A DNA stretch of 64,000 nt from JAFARZ01 sp035651595 (GCA_035651595.1 DASRFJ010000277.1:1-64000); one strand, 5' to 3'; positions 18,262 to 27,462 are shown, counted from the stretch's first letter. Numbers and translations: made by a program. The notes: generated from the sequence alone by a model not told the origin.

Positions 18262-19413
18262 CTAACCCGCAGCTGGCTGGTCGCCGTTCGCGGTCGGCTC
18301 GGCACCATCCGACGCCGAAGCGATGCCGCTCAGCTGGGCTGGCATCCCCTTGCGCACCGCGTCCAGGATCGTCAGACCCTGGCTGACCAGCCCGGCCGCG
18401 ACCTCGCCGAGCCCGTCGGCGCCGTTCAGCACCGTGACGTTGGCGCGGGACAGCCCGGTCGCCGCCTCCTTGACGATCTGCGGCAGCTGGTTGATCAGCA
18501 ACTGGTCCAGCGCGACGCGGTTGTTGGAGGCCGCCGCCTCCGCCAGGATCTTGGTCTTCTCCGCGTCGGCCTGGGCCAGCACGCGCACCCGCTCGGCCTC
18601 CGCCTCGGCCGGCTTGACGACCTCGGCGACCAGCTGCTGCTGACGCAGTTCGGCCTGCCGGCGGGCCAGCTCGGCCTGGGCCTCGATGACGCCGCGCTGC
18701 GCCTCCGCCTGGGCCAGCGGGCCGGCCTGCGCGGCCTTGGCCTGCGCCTGGTCGATCTCCGCCTTGTACTGTGCCTGGACGACCGAGGTCTCCCTGGCGT
18801 ATTCGGCCTGCTTGCGCGCGGACTGCTGCTGCGCCTCGGCGGCGGCCTGGTCGGCCTGCGCCTGCGCGATCTTCGCCTGCCGCTGGATCGCCGCGTTGTT
18901 CGGCGCGGCCATCGCGGCGATGTACCCGGCCCCGAGGTCGTCGATCGACTGGATCTGGAGCGAGTCGACGATCAGCCCGATCGTGGCCATCTCCGCCTTG
19001 GAGCCGTCGAGCACCTCGATGGCCAGCTTCTGCCGTTCGGTGACTATCTCCTCGACGGTCATCGAGCCGATGATCGAGCGCAGGTGGCCGGCGAAGATCC
19101 GGCCGGTAAGGATCGACATCTGGTCCTGGTCGGACAGGAAGCGCTGGCCCGCGTTGACGATGGACTCCTCGTCGTTGCCGACCTTGAACGCGATCACCGC
19201 ACGGACGTTCAGCGAGATGCCCTGCTTGGTCACGCACGTCTCCGCGACCTCGGCCTCCTGCATGGAGAGCGTGAGGTAGCGGACCTTGCGGAACAGCGGG
19301 TTGACGAAAGTGCCGTGGCCGATCACCACGCGGAAGGGCGAACCCTTCATGCCGTACTTGCCGCCGGAAACCAGCATGGCCTCGTCAGGGGCCGGAACAC
19401 GGTAACCGAACAT
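18262..19413 (-). CDS. Flotillin-like SPFH domain protein
   Basis: A 383-residue protein preceded by AAGGAG. The SPFH/band-7 domain occupies about residues 10-180 (VRYLTLSMQEAEV, LNVRAVIAFKVGND, GHLRSIIGSMTVEEI, DSLQIQSIDD), followed by a long alanine/glutamine/glutamate coiled coil (about 185-310) and a Gly/Ala-rich end. This is the flotillin layout: an oligomeric scaffold at membrane microdomains. There is no hydrophobic N-terminal anchor, so attachment would need hairpin insertion, acylation or a partner. The NfeD-like gene 15 bp upstream is the customary partner. Confidence 0.88.
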   Translation of the reverse strand: MFGYRVPAPDEAMLVSGGKYGMKGSPFRVVIGHGTFVNPLFRKVRYLTLSMQEAEVAETCVTKQGISLNVRAVIAFKVGNDEESIVNAGQRFLSDQDQMSILTGRIFAGHLRSIIGSMTVEEIVTERQKLAIEVLDGSKAEMATIGLIVDSLQIQSIDDLGAGYIAAMAAPNNAAIQRQAKIAQAQADQAAAEAQQQSARKQAEYARETSVVQAQYKAEIDQAQAKAAQAGPLAQAEAQRGVIEAQAELARRQAELRQQQLVAEVVKPAEAEAERVRVLAQADAEKTKILAEAAASNNRVALDQLLINQLPQIVKEAATGLSRANVTVLNGADGLGEVAAGLVSQGLTILDAVRKGMPAQLSGIASASDGAEPTANGDQPAAG

Positions 19414-19428
19414 GTCTTCTCCTTCAGC

Positions 19429-19668
19429 TCACGGCCTGCTGGGAGCATCCCCCAGCACGTCGTCCCATTCGATGACGTCGACCGCCCGCGTACCGCGTGA
19501 TTCGGTGACGAGGACGGTTGCTCCCCTCGGCAGCGGTTCCTCCGACCACGCGATGAACGTCTCGGAGCCCCCGCGCACCTTGATCCGCACTTCCCCCGGC
19601 CCGCTGCCGCCTCGGGTCGCCACCGTGAGCACGCCGACCTGGCCGACACAGGATTCGTCCCTGGCCAA
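19429..19668 (-). CDS. NfeD-like OB-fold protein
   Basis: About 79 residues with the pattern GQVGVLTVATR, GEVRIKVRGGSETFIAWSEE and GATVLVTESRGTRAVDVIEW, which fits the small beta-barrel of NfeD C-terminal domains. NfeD proteins are encoded beside SPFH proteins and are thought to assist their assembly. A TTG at 19666-19668, eight bases after a GGGGG run, is the best start; an earlier TTG (adding LSGISGKGAC) is possible. Being short, it was judged real from composition, position 15 bp before the flotillin gene, and the domain pattern. Confidence 0.6.
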   Translation of the reverse strand: MARDESCVGQVGVLTVATRGGSGPGEVRIKVRGGSETFIAWSEEPLPRGATVLVTESRGTRAVDVIEWDDVLGDAPSRP

Positions 19669-19792
19669 CAGACATGCCCCCTTACCGGAAATGCCGCTCA
19701 ATAGCCTAGTCCCGGAAGCTTGAGCTGCACGATACCGCGAGTGCGTCCGGCGCCTGTGACCGAATGTCACACCTGCGATGTAGTGTCCTGAT

Positions 19793-20152
19793 ATGGCGGA
19801 TGGCGAGGATGTGCGGCGCATCGCGATGGCGCTGCCGCGAACCAGCGAGCACCTGGCCAGGGACAACACCAAATACCGCATCGGCCGGATCGTGTACGCG
19901 GCGGTGTCCCCGGACGAGGAACGGCTGGGGTTCGGGTTTCCCAAGGAGGAGCGGGCCGCGCTGGTGGCCAGCGAACCGGACAAGTTCATGATGCCGCTGA
20001 AGAGCGACGAGCGGTACAACTGGGTCCGTGCCCGCCTGCCGGTGCTGGAGGTCGAGGAGCTCCGCGAGTTGCTGATCGATGCCTGGTGCATGTGCGTGTC
20101 GAAGAAGACCGCCGCGGCCTACCTGGAAACCTTGGGGGTGACGGACAGCTAG
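19793..20152 (+). CDS. MmcQ/YjbR family protein
   Basis: A 119-residue protein with the DUF419/MmcQ-YjbR fold: an N-terminal helix (VRRIAMALPRTSE), a central beta sheet (YRIGRIVYAAVSPDEERLGF), and the C-terminal helical segment ELRELLIDAWCMCVSKKTAA. The family folds like a double-wing DNA-binding domain but its role is unknown. Followed after 16 bp by the NAD kinase gene on the same strand. Confidence 0.8.
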   Translation: MADGEDVRRIAMALPRTSEHLARDNTKYRIGRIVYAAVSPDEERLGFGFPKEERAALVASEPDKFMMPLKSDERYNWVRARLPVLEVEELRELLIDAWCMCVSKKTAAAYLETLGVTDS

Positions 20153-20168
20153 GCCGGAGGGCTGCGAC

Positions 20169-21032
20169 ATGCACGTTGTGGGAATGACACTGCACCCGGA
20201 GCGGGATTGCAGCGGGGCGGTCGGGTCGATCCTGGAGTGGGCGATGCGCCGGAACATCCGGGTGCTCGCCATCGACACCGAGATCAGCAGGATCGTCTGC
20301 ACCGCCGAGCCCGTCACCACCGACGAGCTGCGCCGGCGCGCCGACCTGGTGGTGAGCCTGGGCGGCGACGGCACGATGCTGCGCGCCATGCGGCTGGCCG
20401 ACAGGCAGCGCTTCCCGGTTCTCGGCGTCAACGTCGGCAAGCTGGGGTTCCTCGCCGAGGTCGACGTCCCCGACCTGCCCGACGCGCTCACCGCGATCGA
20501 CAACCACGCGTTCACCACCGAACCGCGGCTCGCGCTCGACGCGGTCATCGGCGGCAAGACCGTCACCGCGTTCAACGATTTCGCGTTCGTCCGGTTCCCC
20601 GGCGAGAAGATCGCCGCGATCGCGGTGCACGCCGGGGGCCGCAGGTTCGTCAGCTACGCCGCCGACGCGCTCGTGGTGGCCACCCCGACCGGATCGACCG
20701 CGTACAGCTTCTCGGCGGGCGGGCCGATCGTGAGCCCCGCGGTGGAGGCCCTGCTGGTCACGCCCGCCGCGCCGCATTCCGCGTACAACCGCGGGCTGGT
20801 CATCTCGGTCGACGATCAGCTCGCGCTGGAGATCCTGCCGGCCAGCGGACGGCTCGCCGTCGAGGCCGACGGCATCCTCGCGGCGAACGTGTCGCCGGGT
20901 GAGCAGATCGAACTCGTGCCCCGCCCGGCCGCCGCGCGCGTGGTCCGGCTGGGCCGCACCACGTTCTACGAGCGGGCCAGGCGCAAGCTGCGCCTGGCGG
21001 ACTCGCCGGAGCTGCCGAGCACCTGGCCGTAG
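20169..21032 (+). CDS. nadK: NAD kinase
   Basis: A 287-residue NAD kinase (NAD + ATP or polyphosphate to NADP). The GGDGTML catalytic/phosphate motif is at about residues 64-70, the second segment reads AFNDFAFVR in place of the usual NE-containing motif, and ATPTGSTAYSFSAGGPIV is the conserved glycine-rich region followed by SPAVEALLVTP. The length fits PpnK-type enzymes. Many actinomycetes carry more than one NAD kinase, and the diverged NDF motif suggests this may be the secondary one. Starts at ATG after GGAGGG. Confidence 0.88.
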   Translation: MHVVGMTLHPERDCSGAVGSILEWAMRRNIRVLAIDTEISRIVCTAEPVTTDELRRRADLVVSLGGDGTMLRAMRLADRQRFPVLGVNVGKLGFLAEVDVPDLPDALTAIDNHAFTTEPRLALDAVIGGKTVTAFNDFAFVRFPGEKIAAIAVHAGGRRFVSYAADALVVATPTGSTAYSFSAGGPIVSPAVEALLVTPAAPHSAYNRGLVISVDDQLALEILPASGRLAVEADGILAANVSPGEQIELVPRPAAARVVRLGRTTFYERARRKLRLADSPELPSTWP

Positions 21033-21046
21033 ACGGCCCGTACGAT

Positions 21047-21900
21047 ATGGGCGTGCCGCGCGCTGTTGACTTCCATGTGCACCTGCCCACGCCGGACTGG
21101 CTCGACGGGAGCATGGCGGGGTATGTCGAAGCGGCGGAGGCGTATTTCCGCTCGACAGCCCAGCGTGAGACCCTCGACGAGCTGGCCGTCCGGTACCGGG
21201 CCCTGGACGTGCGGGCGGTGCTCCTGGCCTGGGACGCCGAGACCGCGACCGGCCGTCCGCGGGTCCCGAACGAAACCGTCGCGCGGGCCTGCGAACAGTA
21301 CCCGGACGCGTTCACCGGACTCGGCTCGGTCGACCCGCACAAGGGTGAGCGGGCCGTCGCCGAGGTGGCGGAGATCGCGCGGCTCGGCCTGCGCGGCGTG
21401 AAGTTCCACCCGTCGCTCCAGGCTTTCGATCCCGCCGACCCGGTGCACTGGCCGATCTTCGCGGCGTGCCAGGAACAGGGCATGATCGCGCTGTTCCACA
21501 CCGGCACGAGCGGCATCGGGGCGCGCCAGCCCGGCGGCCAGGGGATCAGGATCGACTACGCGCATCCGTTGCGGCTCGACCCGGTCGCGGCGGCCCACCC
21601 TTCGCTGACGGTGGTCGCCGCGCACTTCGGCTGGCCGTGGCAGATGGACCTGATCGCGGTGGCACTGCACAAGACGAACGTGTACATCGACATCTCCGGC
21701 TGGGCGCCGCGGCGCATCCCGGCCGAGGTGATCCTGAACTGCGCGGCCGCCTGTCCGGGCAGTTCCTGTGGGGCAGCGACTTCCCGTTCTTCACGCCGGA
21801 GCGCTGCCTGGCCGAACTCGCCGAGCTTGACCTCCCGGCCGACGTCATCCAGGCGGTGCTGCACGACAACGCCGCCCGCATCCTTGGGCTGATCGACTGA
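21047..21900 (+). pseudogene. Amidohydrolase (PF04909 type) interrupted by a frameshift
   Basis: A TIM-barrel metal-dependent hydrolase of about 284 residues. Metal ligands are visible in VDFHVHLP at the N-terminus, GVKFHPSLQ and VVAAHFGWPW in the middle, and GSDFPFF near the end. The reading frame must change near 21750: the first frame runs to VILNCAA and the continuation RLSGQFLWGSDFPFFTPERC lies one base earlier. One missing C in GCGGCCGCC would explain it. After the shift the conserved end DNAARILGL is intact, so the lesion is recent or a sequencing error in a GC run. It follows nadK by 14 bp. Confidence 0.75.
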
Positions 21901-21999
21901 CGCCTGCCGCCCGCAAGCCGGCGAGCCCGCAAGTCGGCGAGCCGGCGAGCCACAACTAGGACATCTCGCCCATTCCGGGCCCGCTATCGGGTCCGTCAG

Positions 22000-22104
22000 A
22001 TTATTGCGGACAGTTACCCCCCCAATCCGGGGGGGTAAGTGTCCGCAATAATTTCGAGCTGCCCTCGGGCTCGGCGCTGCCGCCGAAAGTGTCAGGATAT
22101 AAGC
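22000..22104 (+). repeat. Dispersed hairpin repeat, copy 1, with downstream box
   Basis: Arms of 24 bp (22000-22023 and 22029-22052) starting ATTATTGCGGACA and ending in seven C/G, one mismatch, loop AATCC. A second conserved piece, GAAAGTGTCAGGATATAAGC, lies at 22085-22104. Copies 2 and 3 are at 27463-27556 and 38910-39002. The sequence lacks a T-run after the hairpin, so a simple terminator role does not explain its conservation. Confidence 0.9.
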
Positions 22105-22306
22105 GATATTTCGGGCAGCCTGCACGACGAGCGCGGGGTCGGGCGCCGGGTGCGGGCCGGGCCGTCCGCCGTGGGCGGTTAGCCTTACCGCCCGGTTACG
22201 TCCTGGGACTACGCGGAACCGTGCCCTGCTCGGTCTCGTATCACCAAGAGTGGGGGAGCTAAATTCGGCACAGAGGGCGTTTCCGCCCGATCACGCAGGG
22301 ACCACG

Positions 22307-25300
22307 ATGCCGCTGACCGCCGATCCGCTGCCAGTGCGGCTGAGCCCGCTGGTGGGGCGCGACACCGAGCTGCGCGACATCGCGCAGACCCTGGCCGGCA
22401 GCCGGCTGCTGACGCTGACCGGACCGGGTGGCACCGGGAAAACCAGGCTGGCGCTGGCCGTCGCGGCGGCCACCTCCGGCACCACATGCTGGATCGACCT
22501 GGCACCCATCGACGACCCGGCCATCGTGGGGACCGCGGTCGCAGCCGCCCTCAGCGCGCCGGAACTACCAGGCCAGGACACCACCGAAGCGCTCGTCGCG
22601 CACATCGCCGGCGAGCGGCTGCTGCTCGTGCTCGACAACTGCGAGCATTTGCTCGACGCCGTGGCGGGCCTGACCGCGCGCCTGCTCGCCGGATGCCCGA
22701 ACGTGACGGCGCTCGCCACCAGCCGCGAAGCGCTGGGCGTCGAGGGCGAGCGCACCTGGCCGGTCCCTCCGCTCGCGCGCGGCTCGGCGGTGACCCTGTT
22801 CGAGCAGCGCGCGCAGCTGGTCCGGCCGACGTTCACGGTGAGCGCCGAGAACGCGGCCGACGTGGGGCTGGTGTGCGAGCGGCTCGACGACCTGCCGCTG
22901 GCGATCGAGCTGGCCGCCGCGCGGATGCGGGTACTGTCCTCGGCCCAGCTCGCCGCCCGGCTTGACGACATCTTCTCGGTGCTGACCGGCGGAGCGCGAT
23001 CCGCCCCGGCCCGGCACCAGACGCTGCGCGCCACGCTGGACTGGAGCCATGACATGCTCGCCACCGACGAGCGCGTCACGCTGCGCAGGCTGGCCGTGTT
23101 CTCCGGCGGCTTCACCCTCGACGCCGCCGAACACGTGGCCGCCGATGGCGTCGACATCGAGTCCGCCGGGATGCTCGACCTGCTGACCCGGCTCGCGGAC
23201 AAGTCGCTGGTGCGCGTCGAGCACACCGCCGAAAGCTCACGATATGAACTGCTCGGCACGATCAGGGACTACGCGGCGGCCAAGCTCGCCAGGACCCCGG
23301 ACGACGGGCCGGTCCGCCGCGCGCACCTGGGCTACTACACCGAGTTCGCCGAGCACGCGGCGGCCCGCGACGACGTCGAGCTGAGCATCCTGGACGACGA
23401 GCTGCCCAACCTGCGCAGCGCGATCGAGTACGCGCACCAGTCCGGCGAGCCGGTGGCGGCGCTGCGGATCGCCGGCTCACTGGACCGGTACGCCGCGCTG
23501 CGCGGGCATTACCACGAGGTCAGGCAGTGGCTGGACGCCGCGGTCAACGCCTGCCCGGACGGACCCGCGGAGCTGCGCGCGAAGGCGCTGCTCGGCGGCG
23601 GCCGCCTCGCGCTGCTCCAGTGCGACTACGCGCCCGCGGTCCGCCGCGGCGAGGCGGCGCTGCGGCTTTACCGCCAGCTCGGCGACGGCGCGGGCATCTC
23701 CAGCGGGCTCCAGCTGCTCGGCAGCGTCGCCCGCGAACAGGGCAGGTACGCCAGGGCCGCCCAGCTCTACGCGGAAAGCCTGGCCGGCGCCGAGGCGGCC
23801 GGCGACCGCCGCGCCCAGGCCAGCGTGCACGGCTCGATCGCGTTCGTCTCCTGGCTCCAGCTCGACGTCGGCCAGGCCGCCGACGCCGCGACCCGTTCGC
23901 TGGATATCTGCCGCGCCATCGGCGACATCGAGGGGGTGGCCTCCGCGCTCATTCATCTCGGCATCGTGGCCCGCTTTAATTCGGAATCAGAACGAGCTGT
24001 GGTGCTTCTGACCGAGGCCCGCTCCATAGCCGAGGGCATCGGCTTCCGTGAGGGCATCGCCTGGACACTGGAACAGCTCGGCCTGCTCGCGGCCGAACAC
24101 GGGGATCCCGCGGCCCCCGCGATGCTTCGCCGCAGCCTGGAGATCCACGCCGAACTGCGGGATCGGTGGCGGATGACCAGCCTGCTCGAGGACCTCGCGG
24201 CGGTCGCCCTGCGCGGCGGCAACGCCGCGCGCAGTGCGCGGCTGCTCGGCGCCGCCGCGGCGATCCGGGAGGCGATCGGCACGGTCATCGCACCGGCCGA
24301 ACGGGCCCAGCACAACGCGACCACCGAGGGTGCGCAGACGGCGCTCGGCGCGGAGAAGTTCGGCGCCGCGCGGCAGCAAGGCCTGCTCGCCACCGCCGAG
24401 GATCTGCGCGCCGACCTCCCCAGGGCCGGCGCCCGCGCCGCCGACACCGCCGCGATGCCGGTCCTCGACCTCTCCGCCGCGCCCACCGCCGCTGCCCAGG
24501 CGGCACAGCCGCTCCCCGCCCAGCCCGCGACCGCTCCGGTCGTGCGAGTCGTCGCTGGCCGCCCCGCCGCGGACGAGGCGCTTGGCCCGCCCGCCGGGCC
24601 GCTGCGGATCCGCACGCTGGGCGCGGCGGCCGTGCGGCTGGGCGAGGTCACGCTGACGGCGGCGGACTGGGGCTATGCCAAGCCGCGCGAGCTGCTGTTC
24701 CTGCTCGCGTCCTCGCCGCCGCTGACCCGAGACCAGATCGGCTCGGCGCTGTGGCCCGACCTGTCCCGCCGCCAGCTCGGCAATGCCTTGCACACCGCGC
24801 TGCGCGAGTTGCGCCGCGCGCTCGGCGACGCCGGCTGGGTGCGCTACGCCGACGGGCACTACCAATTCGACCGCGCTCGGGAGCACGAGTGCGACGTCAC
24901 CGCGTTCGAGAACGCGCTCACCGCCGCGCGCCGCGCCAAGCCGTCCGCGGCCGGCCTCCCGGACCTGCAACGCGCCATCGCCGTGTACGGCGGCGACTTC
25001 CTCGACGGCATGTCGGTCGGCGAGTGGGGGCTGATCCGCCGGGACGAGCTGCGCCGCGCCTTCGAGTCCGCGCTGCTCGCCAGCGGCCGGATGCTGGCCG
25101 CGGCCGGCCGCCACCAGGCCGCCGCGTCCGCGTTCCGCCGGGCGGTCGCGCACGAACCGCTCAACGAATCCGCACACCGGGAACTGATGGCCTGCTGGGT
25201 CCAGCTCGGCGAGACCGCCCGCGCCGTCCGGCACTATGAAGAGCTGGCCGAACGACTGCGGGAGCAGCTCGGGGTGGCCCCCGCGGCGGAGACGACCGCG

Positions 25301-25327
25301 CTGTACCGGAAGCTGACCGCGGGCTAG
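22307..25327 (+). CDS. Large ATPase-TPR regulator with C-terminal SARP/BTAD domain
   Basis: About 1006 residues. An AAA/NB-ARC-like ATPase starts near residue 10 (LVGRDTELRDIA), with Walker A GPGGTGKT at about 38-45 and Walker B LLLVLDNCEHLL. TPR-type helices cover roughly 370-700. A Pro/Ala linker precedes a winged-helix DNA-binding region at about 765-850 (LRIRTLGAAAVRLGE ... SALWPDLSRRQLGNALHTAL) and a bacterial transcriptional activator domain to the end. In SARP/AfsR-type regulators the DNA-binding and BTAD parts come first, so the order here is reversed. GTG at 22250 is an alternative start. No secondary-metabolite cluster is adjacent, so its targets are unknown. Confidence 0.85.
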   Translation: MPLTADPLPVRLSPLVGRDTELRDIAQTLAGSRLLTLTGPGGTGKTRLALAVAAATSGTTCWIDLAPIDDPAIVGTAVAAALSAPELPGQDTTEALVAHIAGERLLLVLDNCEHLLDAVAGLTARLLAGCPNVTALATSREALGVEGERTWPVPPLARGSAVTLFEQRAQLVRPTFTVSAENAADVGLVCERLDDLPLAIELAAARMRVLSSAQLAARLDDIFSVLTGGARSAPARHQTLRATLDWSHDMLATDERVTLRRLAVFSGGFTLDAAEHVAADGVDIESAGMLDLLTRLADKSLVRVEHTAESSRYELLGTIRDYAAAKLARTPDDGPVRRAHLGYYTEFAEHAAARDDVELSILDDELPNLRSAIEYAHQSGEPVAALRIAGSLDRYAALRGHYHEVRQWLDAAVNACPDGPAELRAKALLGGGRLALLQCDYAPAVRRGEAALRLYRQLGDGAGISSGLQLLGSVAREQGRYARAAQLYAESLAGAEAAGDRRAQASVHGSIAFVSWLQLDVGQAADAATRSLDICRAIGDIEGVASALIHLGIVARFNSESERAVVLLTEARSIAEGIGFREGIAWTLEQLGLLAAEHGDPAAPAMLRRSLEIHAELRDRWRMTSLLEDLAAVALRGGNAARSARLLGAAAAIREAIGTVIAPAERAQHNATTEGAQTALGAEKFGAARQQGLLATAEDLRADLPRAGARAADTAAMPVLDLSAAPTAAAQAAQPLPAQPATAPVVRVVAGRPAADEALGPPAGPLRIRTLGAAAVRLGEVTLTAADWGYAKPRELLFLLASSPPLTRDQIGSALWPDLSRRQLGNALHTALRELRRALGDAGWVRYADGHYQFDRAREHECDVTAFENALTAARRAKPSAAGLPDLQRAIAVYGGDFLDGMSVGEWGLIRRDELRRAFESALLASGRMLAAAGRHQAAASAFRRAVAHEPLNESAHRELMACWVQLGETARAVRHYEELAERLREQLGVAPAAETTALYRKLTAG

Positions 25328-25369
25328 CGCCGGGAGCGGGCGGGCGCTATCCCCCTGAGTTTCCCCCAG

Positions 25370-25387
25370 AGCCCCCAGTGGGGGCTT
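25370..25387 (+). terminator. Hairpin after the SARP-like regulator
   Basis: AGCCCCC-AGT-GGGGGCT, 7-bp arms, 43 bp after the regulator stop and just before the NTF2-like gene. There is no long T-run, so termination is only likely, not certain. Confidence 0.45.
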
Positions 25388-25402
25388 GGCATGCTCTGTT
25401 CC

Positions 25403-25849
25403 ATGGCTGATCCGATCGCGCCGCCAGTCGCCCACCGGGCCGAGGATGCCGTGGAACTGGTCAGCCAGGCATTCAGCGACGGCGATCTCGACGCGGCGCT
25501 CGCCCAGTACGAGCCGTCGGCCCAGCTACAGCCGTGGGCGCGTCCCGCCGACGCCGGCTATGGCCTGCGGGACACCATGCGCGAGCTGATGGACCTGCGG
25601 CTTCCCCTGTCGCTCAGCATCCGCGAGACGCTGCGCGTCGCTGGCCTGACCGTGGTGATGTGCGAGCGGCGCATCGCGGGCCTGAGCCCGGACAGCGAGC
25701 AGATCCGGCTGCGCGGCTACGGCTTCGCCGCGGTACGGCCGCAGCCGGACGGCAGCTGGCGGATCGCCATCGACTCCTGGTGCCTTGAAGATCCCCCTGA
25801 GCCTCTCGAAGTTCCCCCGGTGCGCACGACGGATGATCTCGGTGGCTAG
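25403..25849 (+). CDS. NTF2/SnoaL-like protein
   Basis: A 148-residue protein with the cone-shaped NTF2 fold pattern: N-terminal helices (EDAVELVSQAFSDGDLDAALAQYEP), then strands ending GYGFAAVRPQPDGSWRIAIDSW. This fits SnoaL/DUF4440-type proteins, which include ketosteroid-isomerase-like enzymes and simple ligand-binding proteins. ATG at 25403 gives MADPIAPP; an ATG 12 bp upstream is also open. No catalytic residue can be named with confidence. Confidence 0.7.
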   Translation: MADPIAPPVAHRAEDAVELVSQAFSDGDLDAALAQYEPSAQLQPWARPADAGYGLRDTMRELMDLRLPLSLSIRETLRVAGLTVVMCERRIAGLSPDSEQIRLRGYGFAAVRPQPDGSWRIAIDSWCLEDPPEPLEVPPVRTTDDLGG

Positions 25850-25895
25850 GGACCGGGGCGGACCTTTCGGCCGCCGAGAATTCAGGGAGATCATC

Positions 25896-26861
25896 ATGCG
25901 CACTTCACTACGCCGCGCCGGCATCGGGCTCGGCACGCTGACCGCCACCGCGACGCTCGCGATCGCGGGCCTGGCCGGCGCCGCCAACGCCAGCACCGGG
26001 TACCACTTCTCGATGCTGAACAACGGGGCCGACCCGACGTTCAACCAGTTGCTCGGCATCAACGACGACGGCGTGATCGCCGGCTATTTCGGCTCTGGCG
26101 CGCAGGGCCATCCGAACAAGGGCTACGAGCTGTGGACGCCGGACACCTACCGGAACGAGAACTTCCCGCACTCGGTGCAGACGCAGGTCACCGGGCTGAA
26201 CAACGAGGGCGTGACGGTCGGGTTCTGGTCCACGATGAACACCGCCAGCGGCGCCAACAGCAACTTCGGGTTTTACGCGCGGAACGGCCGGTTCCACGCG
26301 GTGAACTTCCCGACCGGCGACAACGCCAGCCCGCAGGTCGACCAGTTGCTCGGCGTGAACAACCACGACGTCGCGGTCGGCTTCTACACCAACGGCCAGG
26401 GCGGCAACCGCGGCTACGAGTACGACATCCGCACGCACCAGTTCACCCGCGTGCTGGTGCCCGGCGCTCCTGGGGGCACCGCGGGCCCGAGCCTGACCGC
26501 CGCGGCGATCAACGACCACGGCGACGTGGCCGGCTTCTACAACAGGACCTCGGCCAAGGTCGACGCGTTCCTGCGGCTGAGCGACGGCCGGTTCATCACG
26601 CTCGCGGTGCCCGGCGCGTCGATGACCCAGGCCTTCGGTGTGAATGATGGCGACGAGGTAGTCGGCGCGTACACGACCGGCTCCGGCGACAACGCGCAGG
26701 CCCACGGCTTCGTCTGGCGGCCCGGCCACGGCTTCGTCACCGTGGACGACCCGCACGGGATCGGCGCCACCACGATCAACGGTGTGAACGACCACGGCGA
26801 CCTCGTGGGCTTCTACACCGACTCAGCTGGAAACACCGATGGCATGCTCGCGACGCCGTAA
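25896..26861 (+). CDS. Secreted HAF-type repeat protein
   Basis: A 321-residue exported protein. CAGGGAG lies just before the ATG. The signal peptide is MRTSLRRAGIGLG followed by a hydrophobic core and a cleavage site at AANAS. The mature part consists of about seven repeats of the form GINDDGVIAGYF / GLNNEGVTVGFW / GVNNHDVAVGFY / AINDHGDVAGFY / GVNDHGDLVGFY spaced 40-50 residues apart, which is the HAF repeat pattern and suggests a beta-propeller. No enzymatic motif is visible. A strong terminator follows. Confidence 0.75.
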   Translation: MRTSLRRAGIGLGTLTATATLAIAGLAGAANASTGYHFSMLNNGADPTFNQLLGINDDGVIAGYFGSGAQGHPNKGYELWTPDTYRNENFPHSVQTQVTGLNNEGVTVGFWSTMNTASGANSNFGFYARNGRFHAVNFPTGDNASPQVDQLLGVNNHDVAVGFYTNGQGGNRGYEYDIRTHQFTRVLVPGAPGGTAGPSLTAAAINDHGDVAGFYNRTSAKVDAFLRLSDGRFITLAVPGASMTQAFGVNDGDEVVGAYTTGSGDNAQAHGFVWRPGHGFVTVDDPHGIGATTINGVNDHGDLVGFYTDSAGNTDGMLATP

Positions 26862-26882
26862 TTAAGAGCGGCCATCGGCCAG

Positions 26883-26910
26883 AACCCCGGGGGTGCCCGC
26901 CCCCGGGGTT
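26883..26910 (+). terminator. Rho-independent-like terminator
   Basis: Perfect 11-bp arms AACCCCGGGGG and CCCCCGGGGTT with a 6-base loop, 21 bp after the stop of the secreted repeat protein and 9 bp before the convergent reductase remnant. It can serve both directions. Confidence 0.75.
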
Positions 26911-26918
26911 CGCCCATC

Positions 26919-27344
26919 TCACGCCTGGTAGAAGTTCTTCTCCCAGGCGTGTTTGGCCAGGGTGGCGAGTTGCTCTACGTCGAGCCCGCGGCCGTCGCCA
27001 ACCGCCGCGTTGCGCTCGGCGTTACGGACCGTCCGCGTGCCCGGGATGGTGGACACCGCCTGCTGGCTGAGTATGTAGCGCAGCGCGACCTCGGCCAGCC
27101 GGTCCGGCTCGATGCCGAGGTCGGCGACCAGGGCGTCGACATGCCGCTGGACCTGCGCCTTGCGGTCCCCGCCGAAGTACCTGTTGCGGAAGTCGCCCTC
27201 GGGGAACGTCGTGTCCGCGCCGATCTGCCCGGTGAGCGCACCCTCGTCCAGCGGGACGCGCACGATCACTGCGACGCCGTGCTCCAGGCAAGCGGGCAGC
27301 AGATGCTCCTCCGGCGCCTGGTGGAACACGTTATAGATGCGTGC
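26919..27344 (-). pseudogene. Aldo/keto reductase, C-terminal remnant
   Basis: Roughly 140 codons matching the second half of an aldo/keto reductase barrel: YNVFHQAPEEHLLPACLEHG, VIVRVPLDEGALTGQ, LAEVALRYILSQQAVSTIPGTRT and a C-terminal helix. The first half, with the catalytic Asp-Tyr-Lys-His residues, is absent. The open frame upstream of about 27344 has no family similarity and soon meets hairpin repeat copy 2 (27463-27515), so the gene was probably cut by a rearrangement at the repeat. Not expected to be functional. Confidence 0.75.
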
Positions 27345-27462
27345 CGGGGCACCCGGCGCGCCCGTCGCGTCCGCCCGCGGCAGGCCCGCCCGCAATGCCC
27401 GGATTTGTTCCGTACGGCGCTGCCCTTTCCGCAGCTGCCTGGACCGTGGAAAACGGTTCGAA

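Noticed and set aside
22029..22052. Hairpin repeat copies as plain rho-independent terminators
   Set aside because: No T-run follows, copy 2 lies upstream of a remnant rather than after a gene end, and a conserved second box lies further downstream.
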